Both the position numbers and the translations under genes were made by a program. 64,000 nucleotides of DNA from Phytophthora quininea. Lineage: Eukaryota; Oomycota; Peronosporomycetes; Peronosporales; Peronosporaceae. Positions 21,660 to 33,176 of the stretch are shown here, piece by piece. A model generated the notes under the pieces. The model saw only the letters and a list, made by a program, of their open reading frames with translations, was not told the DNA's origin and ran no database searches. The stretch spans positions 273,943 through 337,942 of the forward strand of contig JAAVTG010000002.1 of the NCBI GenBank assembly GCA_011947345.1, read 5' to 3'. Each line of letters starts with the position of its first letter. Positions within the stretch are counted from its first letter, which is position 1.

Positions 21660-23090
21660 CAGGCATGCTCTATCGGGGCATTATGCACATAAAAAGCCAA
21701 AAACCCTTTTGAAACTCTCCAGGAGTGCCCATTTTGCCGCTCGGATTCTAGGCTGTTGAAGGAGTTCTCCAGCCAACATTTGCTGTTACCTACATACCGA
21801 CACGTTGGGAGTTGATACACGATGCATGCCACTTTCTGTTGAAGAACTACGTTCGTCTTGGGATTCTCCAAGACGAAAAGGCTAACACGAAATCGAGTGA
21901 CGCATGGTGGTTGTGCCTATTTGTGGTCTGCAAGTTGACCGAGAAGATCCGCGCCTGCTTTCGCAAGCTGCAGTATAAAACGGTTACTATGCGCGAACAA
22001 TACGCTGCTCTGAATGAACTCCACTTATCACTGGCGTTGAAATTTGAAAGCGAAATGACGAAGGTGAGCCAACTGTCGATTCACCAAAGGTCTCTGAGCA
22101 TTAACCGTGATGCTGCCTTCACTCAAGAGACCTTTTCGACAAGATTGCCACGGGACACCACAATGTTCATACATGCCGTCAAGGAGCTGAAGTGGGTTTC
22201 GCTGGCATGGCTCTGGACCAACCAAACATCCACGAGCATCAAGACGGCGAAGAGACTTTGGAAGTTTCAGCGCATCTGGCGGACATGGTAGACGAAGATA
22301 CCCCGAGTAGGATGAAGACATGCCACAACTCAATGAAGTAAATGAACCGACTGAATCCCAGCAATCAACGAGTCAGCAAGGCTTGGTGGAAGCTGTTACT
22401 ACAGCTCGGACCGTGATGATCGACGGAATTACCGATATCAAGCTCGATATTGCAGCAGAAGCCCGCGATGCGCCTCCAACGAGGTCGATTGACATCGTGA
22501 AGTGTACGGATGGAGCGTTACGTCGTCTGCTGATCGCTTATTCAGCAAAATTGCAAGAACACCTAGGTGAATCGGCAACCGAGGAGATCTGGAGCCAGCG
22601 CAAGAACCTGATCCACGAATACAAGCTAAAGCGTGATGTTTGCAGAAAGGTGAAGGATCAAGGTGATCTGTCGCTTGAAGACGCGTGGGCTAAAGTCGAA
22701 CCTTGTGGTGAATTTGGAGCGCTCATCGAATTTACTGTTGGTCTCGCAAGTATTGCTCCAGGAACCCATACTGTGGAAGGGGATTTCAGTACGCTAAACG
22801 GTGTAGCTGGTCCACCGGAGAACTGCAAGCGCGTCAATACTTCGAAGTCATGGAGCTGGCAGACAGATTGGAGTCAAGCAAGAAGGTTATAGCACAACAG
22901 TGAGTTTCTGATCCAACAGAGCGTGCGTAGGCTAACCTCACGTACATTTCCATGCGTAAGCTAGTGCCCTTTTAGGGTTTTCTGGCAATTCAATACATTT
23001 CCTGTGCAATGCCCCTTTGAACTTTCCCAACTCTGCCCATTTTACATCAAATCCCATCGACTTTCAAAATGCCCTGTTTGAGCATGCCTG
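21660..23090 (+). mobile_element. hAT-like element, defective copy 1
   Basis: A 1431-bp element bounded by inverted termini starting CAGGCATGCTC (left 21660, right complement ending 23090); similarity continues inward into GGGCATT. The hexamer CATGAC flanks both ends and may be the target duplication, although hAT elements usually make 8 bp. The body encodes a broken transposase-like protein. A second copy lies at 31339-32774 in opposite orientation with nearly identical sequence. Confidence 0.75.
21827..22892 (+). pseudogene. hAT-like transposase remnant (copy 1)
   Basis: The first frame holds LPLSVEELRSSWDSQDEKANTK-like sequence through 22291, then the reading shifts and continues from about 22190 as GMALDQPNIHEHQDG and NEPTESQQSTSQQ. 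Near the end, the phrase ASIAPGTHTVEGDFSTLNG resembles the hAT C-terminal dimerisation block, where a similar Ala-rich turn precedes an E-x-F-S motif. The protein lacks an obvious BED finger and a full catalytic core, so the copy is not autonomous. The same frame break is present in copy 2. A stop near 22304 (AGTAGGATG) is specific to copy 1. Confidence 0.6.
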
Positions 23091-23227
23091 CATGACAATG
23101 GCAGACGCACCAAGATGTGGAGCAGATTTTAATACTTGCTGCTGCTGTAGAAGCTCTCAACGTGGTAAGCAAAGGAAAGACAACGCAAAAACGTTCAAAA
23201 GGTCTTTTGCACGAAGTATACATCGCT

Positions 23228-23860
23228 CTACAGGGCGAACGCCAGCAACGCAGTGGAGACGACCATGACGGCCGAAACGGCGGTGGTGGCCGTCTCACTT
23301 GAGGACTTGGAGCCCTTGGTCGAACTGTCAGTCTGAGTGGACCCGGCGTAAGCACTAGTGCTGCCGGAGGATGCTTTCTTCTCATGGGAGACAGTAGTGC
23401 TGTGGCTGCTATCCGTGGCATTCTTGGACGACTTACCGGCGCTCGACTTATGCGAGGTGCTGCCGGAGCCGCTCTTCGAACCGACCGTGGTCGTCTTGGT
23501 CGTGTTGCCCGTCTTGCCCGTGAGGAACTCCGTCAGCAGCTGGGCAAAGTTGACGGACTGGTCGCCGACGTACGTCTTGCACTGGATGTCTGAGTTGGCC
23601 TCCTGGTTGATCTGGTTAATGTAGTTGACGCAGTCGCGCGACTGCGAGATCTGCTTGGCCTGCGCCGCCGTCGGGAACGAGCTGAGCTTGAACACGTCGC
23701 AGCCCGTGGCGGCCGTGCAGCTGTCGTGCCAGGTGGTGCCGTTCGCCAGCAGCTTGCCCTGGATGGCGCCCATGTTGCAGTCCGGGGTGCTGTAGGTAGA
23801 GTTGGTGGCAGACACGGCCGTGCCGAACGCGGCGAGAACGGCGAGCGTGGAGGTCTTCAT
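23228..23860 (-). CDS. Elicitin-like GPI-anchored protein 3
   Basis: A 210-residue intact frame from the Met at 23860, chosen because it opens a clean signal peptide; the 77 upstream in-frame residues do not look secretory. The elicitin-like domain carries five cysteines: the four seen in its neighbours plus one in ATGCDVF. It again lacks the C51-C95 pair. The stalk is longer than in the two neighbours and rich in Ser/Thr/Lys, followed by a hydrophobic GPI-type tail. The hAT-like element separates it from elicitin-like gene 2. Confidence 0.83.
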   Translation of the reverse strand: MKTSTLAVLAAFGTAVSATNSTYSTPDCNMGAIQGKLLANGTTWHDSCTAATGCDVFKLSSFPTAAQAKQISQSRDCVNYINQINQEANSDIQCKTYVGDQSVNFAQLLTEFLTGKTGNTTKTTTVGSKSGSGSTSHKSSAGKSSKNATDSSHSTTVSHEKKASSGSTSAYAGSTQTDSSTKGSKSSSETATTAVSAVMVVSTALLAFAL

Positions 23861-24415
23861 GGCGGTGAGGCTGCGCTTGGGAGTAGGACGCTTGGTCGAG
23901 GAGAAGGCAAGTTCCGGAATGAGCAACGCGCACCAGCGCCAATGCTTATAAGACCGAGAGACAAAGGGCAGGCGACCGACAGGCTCGTGGTCGCGAGTTG
24001 CCTGTCGAGCTCTGATAACGTCAGTTGAAGTTGGATCCGCTCTGGGCCAATCAAAGCCGGTATCTCCGGCCGTTATTTTGCGTTGCCGCAAAGGAAACTT
24101 TGAGCACGGCGGAGCTCCTTGCCGCAGTACTGTCCGATTCCGGCGCTGCTAACCGGTATGTAATGGCGGCGACCACGCCAGCGCCGATAGGAGCTGGGCC
24201 GAAAGCCAGCAGGCAGAGATAGCGGTGCTGGCAGCGCTCGCAGTGTAACTAGACCCGCTGCGTCTGGGAACCAACGCACGTACTCGGTCAGAAAACGGCA
24301 AGCTGTCGGACGAAACAGATCGTCCCAAGCTAGAATACTGGTAGGAAGCACGTTGTTCCTCACCAACTTGTATTAGGCCGCTGAGGGCAGATGTGTTGAC
24401 GTTTTGTAGTATACA

Positions 24416-26321
24416 TTAACTCTTTGCTGGCAACGAACATCGCACCGCTTCATCTGTACAGGTTCCGGAAAAATTGTTGTTGCGCTCGAGATCGTGGTTC
24501 GCGTTGCGGGGGCGTCCTGCTCGACGCTGCTGCAAAATAAGGAGTGTACGCCGCCGCAGGCTGGCTTCGTCTGGGCGTACAAATGCGCACACGGACGTCG
24601 TCACTTTTCCCACCAGAGCTGCAGCTGCTCCCAAAACTGGCGCGGCGAACGGACTGCGACGCGCTTCCTGACAGTCGACGGCGAGGGTGCGCTGCACATT
24701 CACAATGGGAGAGCCGTCGATATGGCGCTGTGGAGACTGCAGGGACAGCGCCGAGATCGACGACGCCCAATTGCGCCTACCAACATCGCTTCGCAGTAGA
24801 ATGTCGGGTGCCTGCACTCCAGATCGTCGAAACCGGTTTTCAATAGAGCTCATTGTCGTTGGCATCGCTGCCAGTGTGGCACTTCGTCGACGATGACCTG
24901 GCGGGGAACTGCTGACGGTGTTCACTGAACTGCCCACAGACACCTGCTTGGCAGACAGTCGAAGGCCCGACGAGCGGTCTCCGCGCTCGAGAGTCGCTGA
25001 TGGAGCCGGAGTTGCCGTCATGGCTCTGCGTGGTCGAGATAACTCGTCCATATCAAAGAGGTTCAACTGGGATGCCGCCTGAAACACCACAGAGTGTCGT
25101 GTCCCCGAGAGGTAGAGTTCTTCCTCATCGCTCTCAACTTCCTCCGGAATATCGTCGTGGCCCCACCTCCCACCGGTAGTATCGTATCCGTCATGACTAG
25201 CATCTTGCGCCGCGTATTCCGTTGCATCATCACGAAGCACTTTGGCGACGCAGGCCTTGCAGAAGCATCGGGGCGAGATTGGGCCTTTCATCGAGCTACC
25301 TCTTGTTGATAGCAGCGTCTCCTGCCGCACACTGCACTGCGAACACGTCCAGTGACGACATGCCGCACACCGCCGCTTGATCGTGCTGCCCAAGCAACGT
25401 AGACACATTCCACAGCGACGCTCGCCATCAAGCGACTCCTGCACCGACGTACACGACAACGATGCTAAAACCCGCTCGGCCTCGCAGCTTTCGACAGCTC
25501 GGGACAGCTTCTTCGCCAGTGCACACGACTGCACACTGTCCAGACTCAGCAGACTTTCCACCACACTCTTCTCCGCAATCGATCGAGGCAAGCTTAATCC
25601 AATGGTACCACCGCCCCCGCCTGCATCATACGATCCCTGATGAAATACCTCCACGCGCCCGTTGTGCAGCTGCCTGAAAAACGAGCACAAGAAGATCTGT
25701 CCTCGAACAACCGAGTGGTTCTGGAATGGGGGACAGCTCGGGAACGTCATGGAGTGGCGCAGTCGGAAGCCCAACTTGCGTCCAGTTCTGGGCGAGATGA
25801 CCACGCCCGACGCCGCCAGGTAGCAAAAGTCTCGGTCTTTGACGACCAGTCCGCCGTGGGGCGCGCGTTTCAACGTCCATTTGACGCTGAGCGAGCGGAA
25901 GGGCTCTGCGGGCGACGGCTTCTCCACTGCACACAGCACGGCTCCATCGGCTACGCCGTCGCGCGTGAAGTGCGCTCGGGCAGCGCGTTCGCGGCCGCAG
26001 CGCCACATGGCACCGTACAGCACGTCCTCCAGGGCGCCGTCCAGGCTGCCGACGACTCTCAACGACGGCAGCGACGCGGACCCCCACAGTCCTCCGTCGT
26101 CTGCGCCGGCTGCCCCGCTGCGGCCTCTGCGTGAAGATCTTGACGCCTGCCCGTTGGCCGGCGAGTCTCCAGGCCGGGTCCTGCGGCTCGTTGCTGGCGT
26201 AGGCGTCGTATTGCGCCAGATAGCTGGCCAGGAGCTGCGCCTGGACCTGCTGTAGGTCCCGCACCTCGGCCGCCGCGAGCCGCACGGGCGCGAAGAAGTC
26301 CGGGGGCAGCGGCAGCTTCAT
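24416..26321 (-). CDS. START-domain protein with FYVE-like zinc finger
   Basis: Starts MKLPLPPDFFAPVRL at 26321. A START-like domain spans roughly the first 300 residues (GVKIFTQR, VVGSLDGALEDVLYGAMW, DRDFCYLAASGVV, GRKLGFRLRHSM, GQIFLCSFFRQL). A FYVE-like Cys cluster follows near 25250-25410: RRCGMCLRCLGS, RRCAACRHWTCSQCS and RCFCKACV, spaced as four Cys pairs. The C-terminal third is Ser/Arg-rich and probably disordered. START+FYVE proteins are abundant in oomycetes and are thought to bind lipids at endomembranes. The frame shifts once near 26110-26130 inside the START domain; I read it as one gene. Confidence 0.75.
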
Positions 26322-26586
26322 CGCGAGCGCTGCCAAGTGCGACCTCGACGCATTGTCGCGATCGACGACGGACTGCTTCTCATACAGACTAGATGTGCAA
26401 CTCAGATGACGTAGCGTAGGCTTGGCTTTCGTCCAATCGTTGGCGCGGATTTTTCAGTACCAGCATTCCCACACGAAAAGCGCACTCGAGCGTCACCGAG
26501 ACCAGCGCCCGAAGCTCGTGCCTTCGTCGTATCCCTCACGCTGCCCTCCCCACTTCTGCTCGCGTCTCCCAGATCAAGATAGCAAG

Positions 26587-29463
26587 ATGCTGCCGCAGCG
26601 CCAGAGCTCGGGCAAGCGCGCTCTCTCGGCGCACCGCTCGGGCAAGCTCACGGCTCGTCACATGGCCTACCTGGGCGTCGGCTGCGTGTTCGCGCTGTAC
26701 ATGTACTTCAACCTGCGCTTCTTCGCGGCCTCCACCGCGTCGACCAACTCCATCGAGGCCACCGGCAAGGGCTGGCGCTCGTTCAACGGCGCGCCCCGAC
26801 CGGTAGACGCCAACGGAGACGAGCTGCTGGACGCCTCTGCCACCAGACAAGTCCGGCACTTGGTCTTCACGTCCACGTGCAGGGAGCTGGACTTTGTCCA
26901 CGCAGAAGTGCTCGCGTTCACGCTCCGACGCACCGGATACGACGGCAACGTGACCCACTTGCTCTACGGCTGCTCGACTGACGAGGCCCAGCAGCTCATC
27001 AGCAAGAAGGACCCGCGCCACCACGTGCAGACGCGTCACTACGCAGATGCGTCGGCCGTCAATACGACCTTCGGAGAGAAGCTGCTGACCACGACGTTGA
27101 ACCCCGTGGTGCTGGCCAAGTGGATGCTCGGCCAGGACGACGGTGAGTTCAGCGACAATCGCGCCATGGCTTTTGCAGACAGGTATGGCCTAGCGCCGGA
27201 CGACTATGTGATGGCTGTGGACAGCGACGCCATCTTCACCAAGAAGCTGGACATGTGGAACCTCATGGCTGAGGCGAACGACGTGATCGACCCAAGGATC
27301 TTTGGCCAGGACGCATCGTGGTATTGGCCCAACAAATTTCCCCTCACCAATGACGAGTTAAAGGCAATCCTTCCTACCAACTCGCGCGCTTTGCTTCTGG
27401 ACGACTGGCGCGAGTTCGCTGCGATTGCCCCTTCGTGGCGGAAGTGAGTGCGTGGCAGTCGATCCTGCCCACGGCCGTGGATTTGTGGGACAAGCTCGCA
27501 CACGAAAAGCGCTATCTGGCGGTTCCTATTGCAGCAGCCCACGAAAAGACCCTTATTGGCGTCTCCGGCGTGCTCAGCGTGCACCACTACCCATCTCGGT
27601 ACCAGAACTGGGATTTCGTTGACGACATCAAGCACAACCCGTGCGTCGAGCGCGCGGAAGGAGCGAACCTCAACCTGCCGTCGTATCCGATTTCTATCCG
27701 CGCTCTTAACTTTACGCTCCCTCAGTGGATTGACGGCCGGGAATGGAGTTTCTTCGGCGAGAAGGTGCCTTCCGACTTCCTTACATGCGATGGATGGCTA
27801 ATGCGGCAGCCCACTGGTTACCTCTGGCACTTGGCGACACACACCAACGGCTACGAGCGCGTGCCCAATATTCTGCGCCGTCGGCACACCATGAGCGTGT
27901 GTCTTGCGGTTGAAGCCTACAACAGTGCGGCTGAAAACTACCGTTCGCGCGAATGCCCCACGGGCTACAATCACAACCGCCGCATCCCCATGGAGTTCAA
28001 AAAGGAGACCTGGGGTTCTGCCGTAGCATTGGCGAAAACCACTGCCATGGAGCAAGACCAGCCTGTGTACTTTGGCAACTACAAAAGAAAAAGCTGGCGG
28101 GTGGTGCCGAAGGCAACATAAAGCCCGGTCAGGAGGGCAGCGACGAGATGCACTTTGTGTTCTCTACGTCATGTGATCCGATCCAGGACTGGCAGAGCGA
28201 GGCCCTCGCGCAGAGTTTTGCGCGTGTGGGCCAGAGTGGCTCGCTTACACGAATTGTGAGCGGCTGTTCCGACCAGGAGATTAAGACGTTGCTCCGACGA
28301 ACGCAGCATTCTGCTCCGCACTTGCGGATTCACGTCACTCGCGACTTCAGTTCTCTGCCTGTGTTTAAAGAGGTGTCCGACGCCGTGGAGAAAGCGTCGA
28401 CGCCTGATGACTACAAGCCGTACAACAAGCCGTTTGGCATCCGTGAATGGCTCGAGACAGCCAACCCTCCTGTGCACGAGGAGCTTGTGGTGGTGCTGGA
28501 CCCGGATTTCATGTTCATCCGACCGTTTGCAGTCAACACTGGTGGCCGCGTGACGTCGTCCCGAGGTGTGGATTCGGGTGACTATCAGCATGACACGGAG
28601 ATTATCGAGGGCATGCGGCAGTACAAGCGTTTCTTCGTGTACGAAGGCTCGCGCGACGCGAAGAACGTGACGGACACCGTAGCAAAGGGTGTTGCCGTCG
28701 CGCAGCGCTGGTCGAAGGAGTTACGGACCGAGGCCTTCGACAACGTCGACGCGCTCTGCCCAGAATGCGCAAAGATCTCGAATGCCGATGCAGCAGAGTA
28801 CTACGCGGTCGGCCCGCCCTACGCCATCACCCGCAAGGATCTGGCGCAGCTGATTGGCGACTACACCAACATGACGGTGCTCAAGCGGGAGCAGATGAAC
28901 CGTAAGAACTGGAAGAGCGAAATGATGGCGTATCTGCTCGCCGCGGCCAAGAACGGCGTGAAGCACACGACGTTCGACAACTTGGCGCTGGCGAACAATG
29001 GCGACGACTACTCTGGCTTCGTCAGCCTCATGAAGCGAAACCCGTGTGAAGACCCCGTGGAGCCCATGATTCCGGGCGAGGCCCCGCCGCTGCTGCACGG
29101 CTACCGCGTCTACGAGGCGGACGACGACCGCGGGCTGAAGTGGGTGTACTCCAGGACCTGATGCCGCTCGACCTGTTTGCGTGCGACTCGTGGTTGCTGG
29201 CGGCCCCGCCCGCGAGCGTGTGGACGCTGGCCAAGAAGAGCCGCGACAAGCAGCGCATGCTGGAGGCCTACGGCGTGTGCACCAGCGTCAAGGTGCTGAA
29301 CCAGGTGCTTGTCGACTTTAAGCAGAAAATGTGCGCCGACGGCTTCAACCAGAACCGGCGCCTGCGGCTCGTGAAGGGCGAGCACCCGGAGCTGCTGAAG
29401 GTGGGCCAGGTAGCGCAGGCATGGCAGGACGCCGCGCAGGAGAACGCCCGCGAGGGTATCTAA
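26587..29463 (+). CDS. Two-domain Golgi glycosyltransferase, peptidyl-serine galactosyltransferase/HPAT-like
   Basis: Type II membrane protein. It starts MLPQRQSSGKRALSAH at 26587 and has one membrane anchor (MAYLGVGCVFALYMYFNLRF). Two related glycosyltransferase domains follow. The first has HLVFTSTCRELDFVHAEV and a DSD metal site (VMAVDSDAIFTKK). The second has HFVFSTSCDPIQDWQSEAL, TRIVSGCSDQEI and a DPDF site (LVVVLDPDFMFIRPF). These motifs are typical of the family that adds galactose to Ser or arabinose to hydroxyproline in cell-wall proteins. The reading frame breaks near 27428 (C run), 28100 (A run) and 29150. All three lie inside conserved sequence, so I list one gene. Four separate genes would be the alternative, but only the first part has a membrane anchor. 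Confidence 0.78.
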
Positions 29464-29918
29464 AGTCAGGAGTAGCCGTAGAGCTGCCGAGCAGAAATCA
29501 AAAGCGACTTATGTTGAAGCGATGGCGAACGAGAGGCAGCAGTTAGTGCCGCCGCATTATTGTATCAGGGCAAGTGCTGCTGAAGCCATGTACGTCACTG
29601 TCGCGAAAGTGTGACACGATAGTGTTCCAGACGAGCCATGTTTCAAATCCCATCTGTTGTCCAAAGTGGCGTCAATACAAATAGCAAGTGTAATGTCTAC
29701 TTAGCAGAGAAGTCGACACTTACTTCAGAGATGGGCACGTCAAGGACGACCGCCAGATCGTAACGGCTAATCACTTGCTTTTGTATTGCCCGCGCTGTCG
29801 GCGTTCGTTCAGCGGGGCCATATTCGCGAGGCCCGGTTTCTTTGGCCGGCGCAGTCATCGAGTGACCTCGCCACGTGTCGACGGCGGCGGACTGACGCTG
29901 TTTACCGCGTGCGAAGGC
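29464..29918. other. Intergenic region
   Basis: No gene seen. It probably contains the promoter of the bZIP gene starting at 29919. Confidence 0.5.
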
Positions 29919-31140
29919 ATGAGCTGGGCCGGTGAGCCAGTCGCGGGCGCGCCGCTGCGCGTGCTGCTGACCGTGAACGCGGAGGCCTCGGAGCTTCTCC
30001 CGGGACGCTGGGGGACGAGCTGGACGACGTGGCCGCCCGCGCCAAGTGCTCCGTGGGCTCCGTGGAGGCCACGGGTCCCTCGCCGCCGCCGGGCGGCCCT
30101 CCGCCAGCACTCAGCGACGCCCAGCGCCGCTCCCGACACAACGCCAATGAGAGGCGTCGCACGAAGGCGCTCAAGACGCGGATCCTGGACATGCGCGAGG
30201 AGATGGAGGCGCTGGAGCGGCAGCGTTCGCGGCTTCAGAGCGAGAGCCACGCGCAGAACCGCGCGTACCTGGACACGGTGGGGCTCATCGACCAGCTCCG
30301 CCAGGAGCAGCAGGAGCTGCGCCTCAAGTTGCGCGCCTTCGACATGCAGAACAGCACGTTCCAGACCATCGTATCCGAGTACGGCGAGCTGTCGTCAACG
30401 TCTGCTGGGGGCATGGACGACTCGGACGAGGCCAGTGAGGGCGAGGAGAAACTGGTGGCCGCTCCCATCTTCCAGCGCGTGCTGTTTCGCCGCCCGCTGT
30501 CCCTCGAGACCGTCATGGCTTGCGTCAAGGAGAGCTACGAGGCCATCATGGCCTTCCGCTCTGAGCGCGACTTCGAGTCGCTGGACACCGAAGTGCTGGG
30601 CTGGTCCGACAAGCGCATCCTGAACAAGCGGTCGCTGCGATTCATGCTCTCGCAGCAGTTTGAGTACGTGCCCCCACGGAGCTCGTGTACAAGACCTGGA
30701 ACCTGCTGACGGACCTCAGGCTGTATCGCCACATGCAGCCGCGCACTGTGGCGCTGGAAATGCTGCAGCGTGTGACCGACGACTGCGTCATCGTGCGGCT
30801 CAGCGTCAGCAACGGTGACAAGGTGCACCACTCGATCCTGCTGATCGCGCGCGGCCGCATCGACGGCGGCTACATGATAACGTACCGCTCCATCCCGCTG
30901 TCCGAAGGCCAGCGGCAGTTCGCCGCTACGGAGAGCAACTACGTGCACCTGTTCAACTGGTACATGTTCCTGGAGAAGGCCACGCCGCAGGGCATCCCGG
31001 CCTGCGAGGTGACGTTCGGCGGCTGCGTGGAGAACCAGTCGATGGAATACCTGCGCTACCTCATGATGGAGGTCGTGGCGGGCGTCGTGCGCTGGCAGAC
31101 GGCGGTGGGGCACAACAAGTTCCGTCTCACGCACGATTGA
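29919..31140 (+). CDS. bZIP-like transcription factor with START-like domain
   Basis: Starts MSWAGEPVAGAPLRVLL at 29919. A basic segment (RRSRHNANERRRTKALKTR) leads into a coiled coil (MREEMEALERQRSRL, LIDQLRQEQQELRLKLR). The H-N-x-x-E-R-R-R pattern also recalls bHLH basic regions, but a long helix follows without a loop, so bZIP is preferred. The C-terminal domain has FQRVLFRRPLSLETVMACV, ELVYKTWNLLTDLRLYRH, DDCVIVRLSVSNGDKVHH and a final MMEVVAGVVRWQTAVG, the START-like layout also found in the genes at 39697-45295. Frame breaks occur near 30000 (after CCCGGGA) and near 30675 (CCCCCAC run). Confidence 0.72.
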
Positions 31141-31338
31141 AGCGGGTGGGGTGGGGCAGTGTGTGCACATGTAGTGCGTGGCGCTCGTCCGGGTGAAGGG
31201 CGTGGCGGTGATAGTATTTAAGTTTTGATTGTGTTCCTTAACGGCTTTGCATTGGAAAATGAATATGGCGAGCGACTTCAACGTGAGCAACGTCTTTTGA
31301 TGGTCGAATGCTCGCCTGTTGACTGCGAGCAGAATCTC

Positions 31339-32774
31339 CAGGCATGCTCAAACGGGGCATTTTGAAAGTCGATGGGATTTGATGTAAAATGGGCAGAGTT
31401 GGGAAACTTCAAAGGGGCATTGCACAGGAAATGTATTGAATTGCCAGAAAACCCTAAAGGGCACTAGCTTACGCATGGAAATGTACGTGAGGTTAGCCTA
31501 CGTACGCTCTGTTGGATCAGAAACTCACTGTTGTGCTATAACCTTCTTGCTTGACTCCAATCTGTCTGCCAGCTCCATGACTTCGAAGTATTGACGCGCT
31601 TGCAGTTCTTCTGTGGACCAGCTACACCGTTTAGCGTACTGAAATCCCCTTCCACAGTATGGGTTCCTGGAGCAATACTTGCGAGACCAACAGCAAATTC
31701 GATGAGCGCTCCAAATTCACCACAAGGTTCGACTTTAGCCCACGCGTCTTCAAGCGACAGATCACCTTGATCCTTCACCTTTATGCAAACATCACGCTTT
31801 AGCTTGTATTCGTGGATCAGGTTCTTGCGCTGGCTCCAGATCTCCTCGGTTGCCGATTCACCTAGGTATTCTTGCAATTTTGCTGAATGAGCGATCAGCA
31901 GACGACGGAACGCTCCATCCGTACACTTCACGATGTCAATCGACCTCGTTGGAGGCGCATCGCGGGCTTCTGCTGCAATATCGAGCTTGATATCGGTAAT
32001 TCCGTCGATCATCACGGTCTGAGCTGTAGTAACAGCTTCCACCAAGTCTTGCTGACTCGTTGATTGCTGGGATTCAGTCGGTTCATTTACTTCATTGAGT
32101 TGTGGTATGTCTTCATCCTCGTGGAAACTCGGGGTATCTTCGTCTACCATGTCCGCCAGATGCGCTGAAACTTCCAAAGCCTCTTCGCCATCTTGATGCT
32201 CGTGGATGTTTGGTTGGTCCAGAGCCATGCCAGCGAAACCCACTTCAGCTCCTTGACGGCATGTATGAACATTGTGGTGTCCCGTGGCAATCTTGTCGAA
32301 AAGGTCTCTTGAGTGAAGGCAGCATCACGGTTAATGCTCAGAGACCTTTGGTGAATCGACAGTTGGCTCACCTTCGTCATTTCGCTTTCAAATTTCAACG
32401 CCAGTGATAAGTGGAGTTCATTCAGAGCAGCGTATTGTTCGCGCATAGTAACCGTTTTATACTGCAGCTTGCGAAAGCAGGCGCGGATCTTCTCGGTCAA
32501 CTTGCAGACCACAAATAGGCACAACCACCATGCGTCACTCGATTTCGTGTTAGCCTTTTCGTCTTGAGAATCCCAAGACGAACGTAGTTCTTCAACAGAA
32601 AGTGGCATGCATCGTGTATCAACTCCCAACGTGTCGGTATGTAGGTAACAGCAAATGTTGGCTGGAGAACTCCTTCAACAGCCTAGAATCCGAGCGGCAA
32701 AATGGGCACTCCTGGAGAGTTTCAAAAGGGTTTTTGGCTTTTTATGTGCATAATGCCCCGATAGAGCATGCCTG
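31339..32774 (-). mobile_element. hAT-like element, defective copy 2 (inverted relative to copy 1)
   Basis: Termini are CAGGCATGCTC at 31339 and its complement ending 32774. It is 1436 bp long, nearly identical to copy 1 but in opposite orientation, 8.2 kb away. I see no clear target duplication: the flanks read AATCTC on the left and ACAATG on the right. It lies just downstream of the bZIP gene and just past the stop of the secreted protein at 32815. Confidence 0.75.
31536..32629 (-). pseudogene. hAT-like transposase remnant (copy 2)
   Basis: Two overlapping frames (from 32629 to 32144, and from 32243 to 31536) together match the remnant in copy 1. The shift between them sits at the same place as in copy 1 (around LKWVSLAWL / VGFAGMALD). 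Because both copies share it, the break was either in the parental element or marks an unrecognised splice. This copy keeps the middle part open where copy 1 has a stop. Confidence 0.6.
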
Positions 32775-32814
32775 ACAATGGGGCAGCTGGGTCTATGAAG
32801 CGCTTCTGGCGGCC

Positions 32815-33126
32815 TTATACGAAGTTGATGGCGAGTCCGGCGACTGCGAGAGCCGAAGCAGCAGAAACCATCGCAAGCGTCTGCGAAGACGAAGCAATGT
32901 CCTCGGTGGCACTGCCGATTGTGTCCGCAGTGTCCTCCACCCAGCTGGAGGCAGTGTCGTAGGCGTCCTTGTTCGCATCGCCCACGGTGTCTGCAGCTCC
33001 GCTGACCCAGCTGGAAGTGGTGTCGTATGCATCTTCGACAGCGTCGACCGTGTCGTCGATGATGTTGGCCGAGACAGTGGCAATAGCTGCGAGGATCATC
33101 AGCGTTAGGCAGGCGGCGCGAGGCAT
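32815..33126 (-). CDS. Small Ala/Asp-rich secreted protein
   Basis: A 103-residue intact frame from 33126, with signal peptide MPRAACLTLMILAAIATVSA. The mature part is a repeat of amphipathic helical modules around DAYDTTSSWVSGAADTVGD and DAYDTASSWVEDTADTIGS, followed by a hydrophobic C-terminus that could be a GPI signal. There is no Cys in the mature part. It belongs with the Ala-rich secreted genes at 34365, 35926 and 36971, which have the same ADxIDD/AxDA start after the signal. An INR-like site lies 40 bp upstream. Confidence 0.7.
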   Translation of the reverse strand: MPRAACLTLMILAAIATVSANIIDDTVDAVEDAYDTTSSWVSGAADTVGDANKDAYDTASSWVEDTADTIGSATEDIASSSQTLAMVSAASALAVAGLAINFV

Positions 33127-33160
33127 CTTGCTTGAGAGAAGGAGTCGTTGGGATCGGAGA

Positions 33161-33176
33161 GAATTGAAGAGTGAAC
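33161..33176 (-). promoter_or_regulatory. Oomycete INR/FPR-like transcription start site
   Basis: On the minus strand the sequence reads TTCACTCTTCAATTCTC, close to the oomycete initiator TCAYTYY followed by the flanking element CAWTTTNYY. It lies about 40 bp upstream of the ATG at 33126, the usual distance in oomycetes. Confidence 0.5.

Noticed and set aside
21654..23096. Firm target-site duplication for hAT-like copy 1
   Set aside because: The repeated CATGAC is 6 bp, not the usual 8, and copy 2 has none visible, so it is only noted as possible.
27435..29463. Three separate glycosyltransferase genes after 27435
   Set aside because: None of these frames has its own membrane anchor or good start, and each continues the conserved domain of the previous one after a slip.
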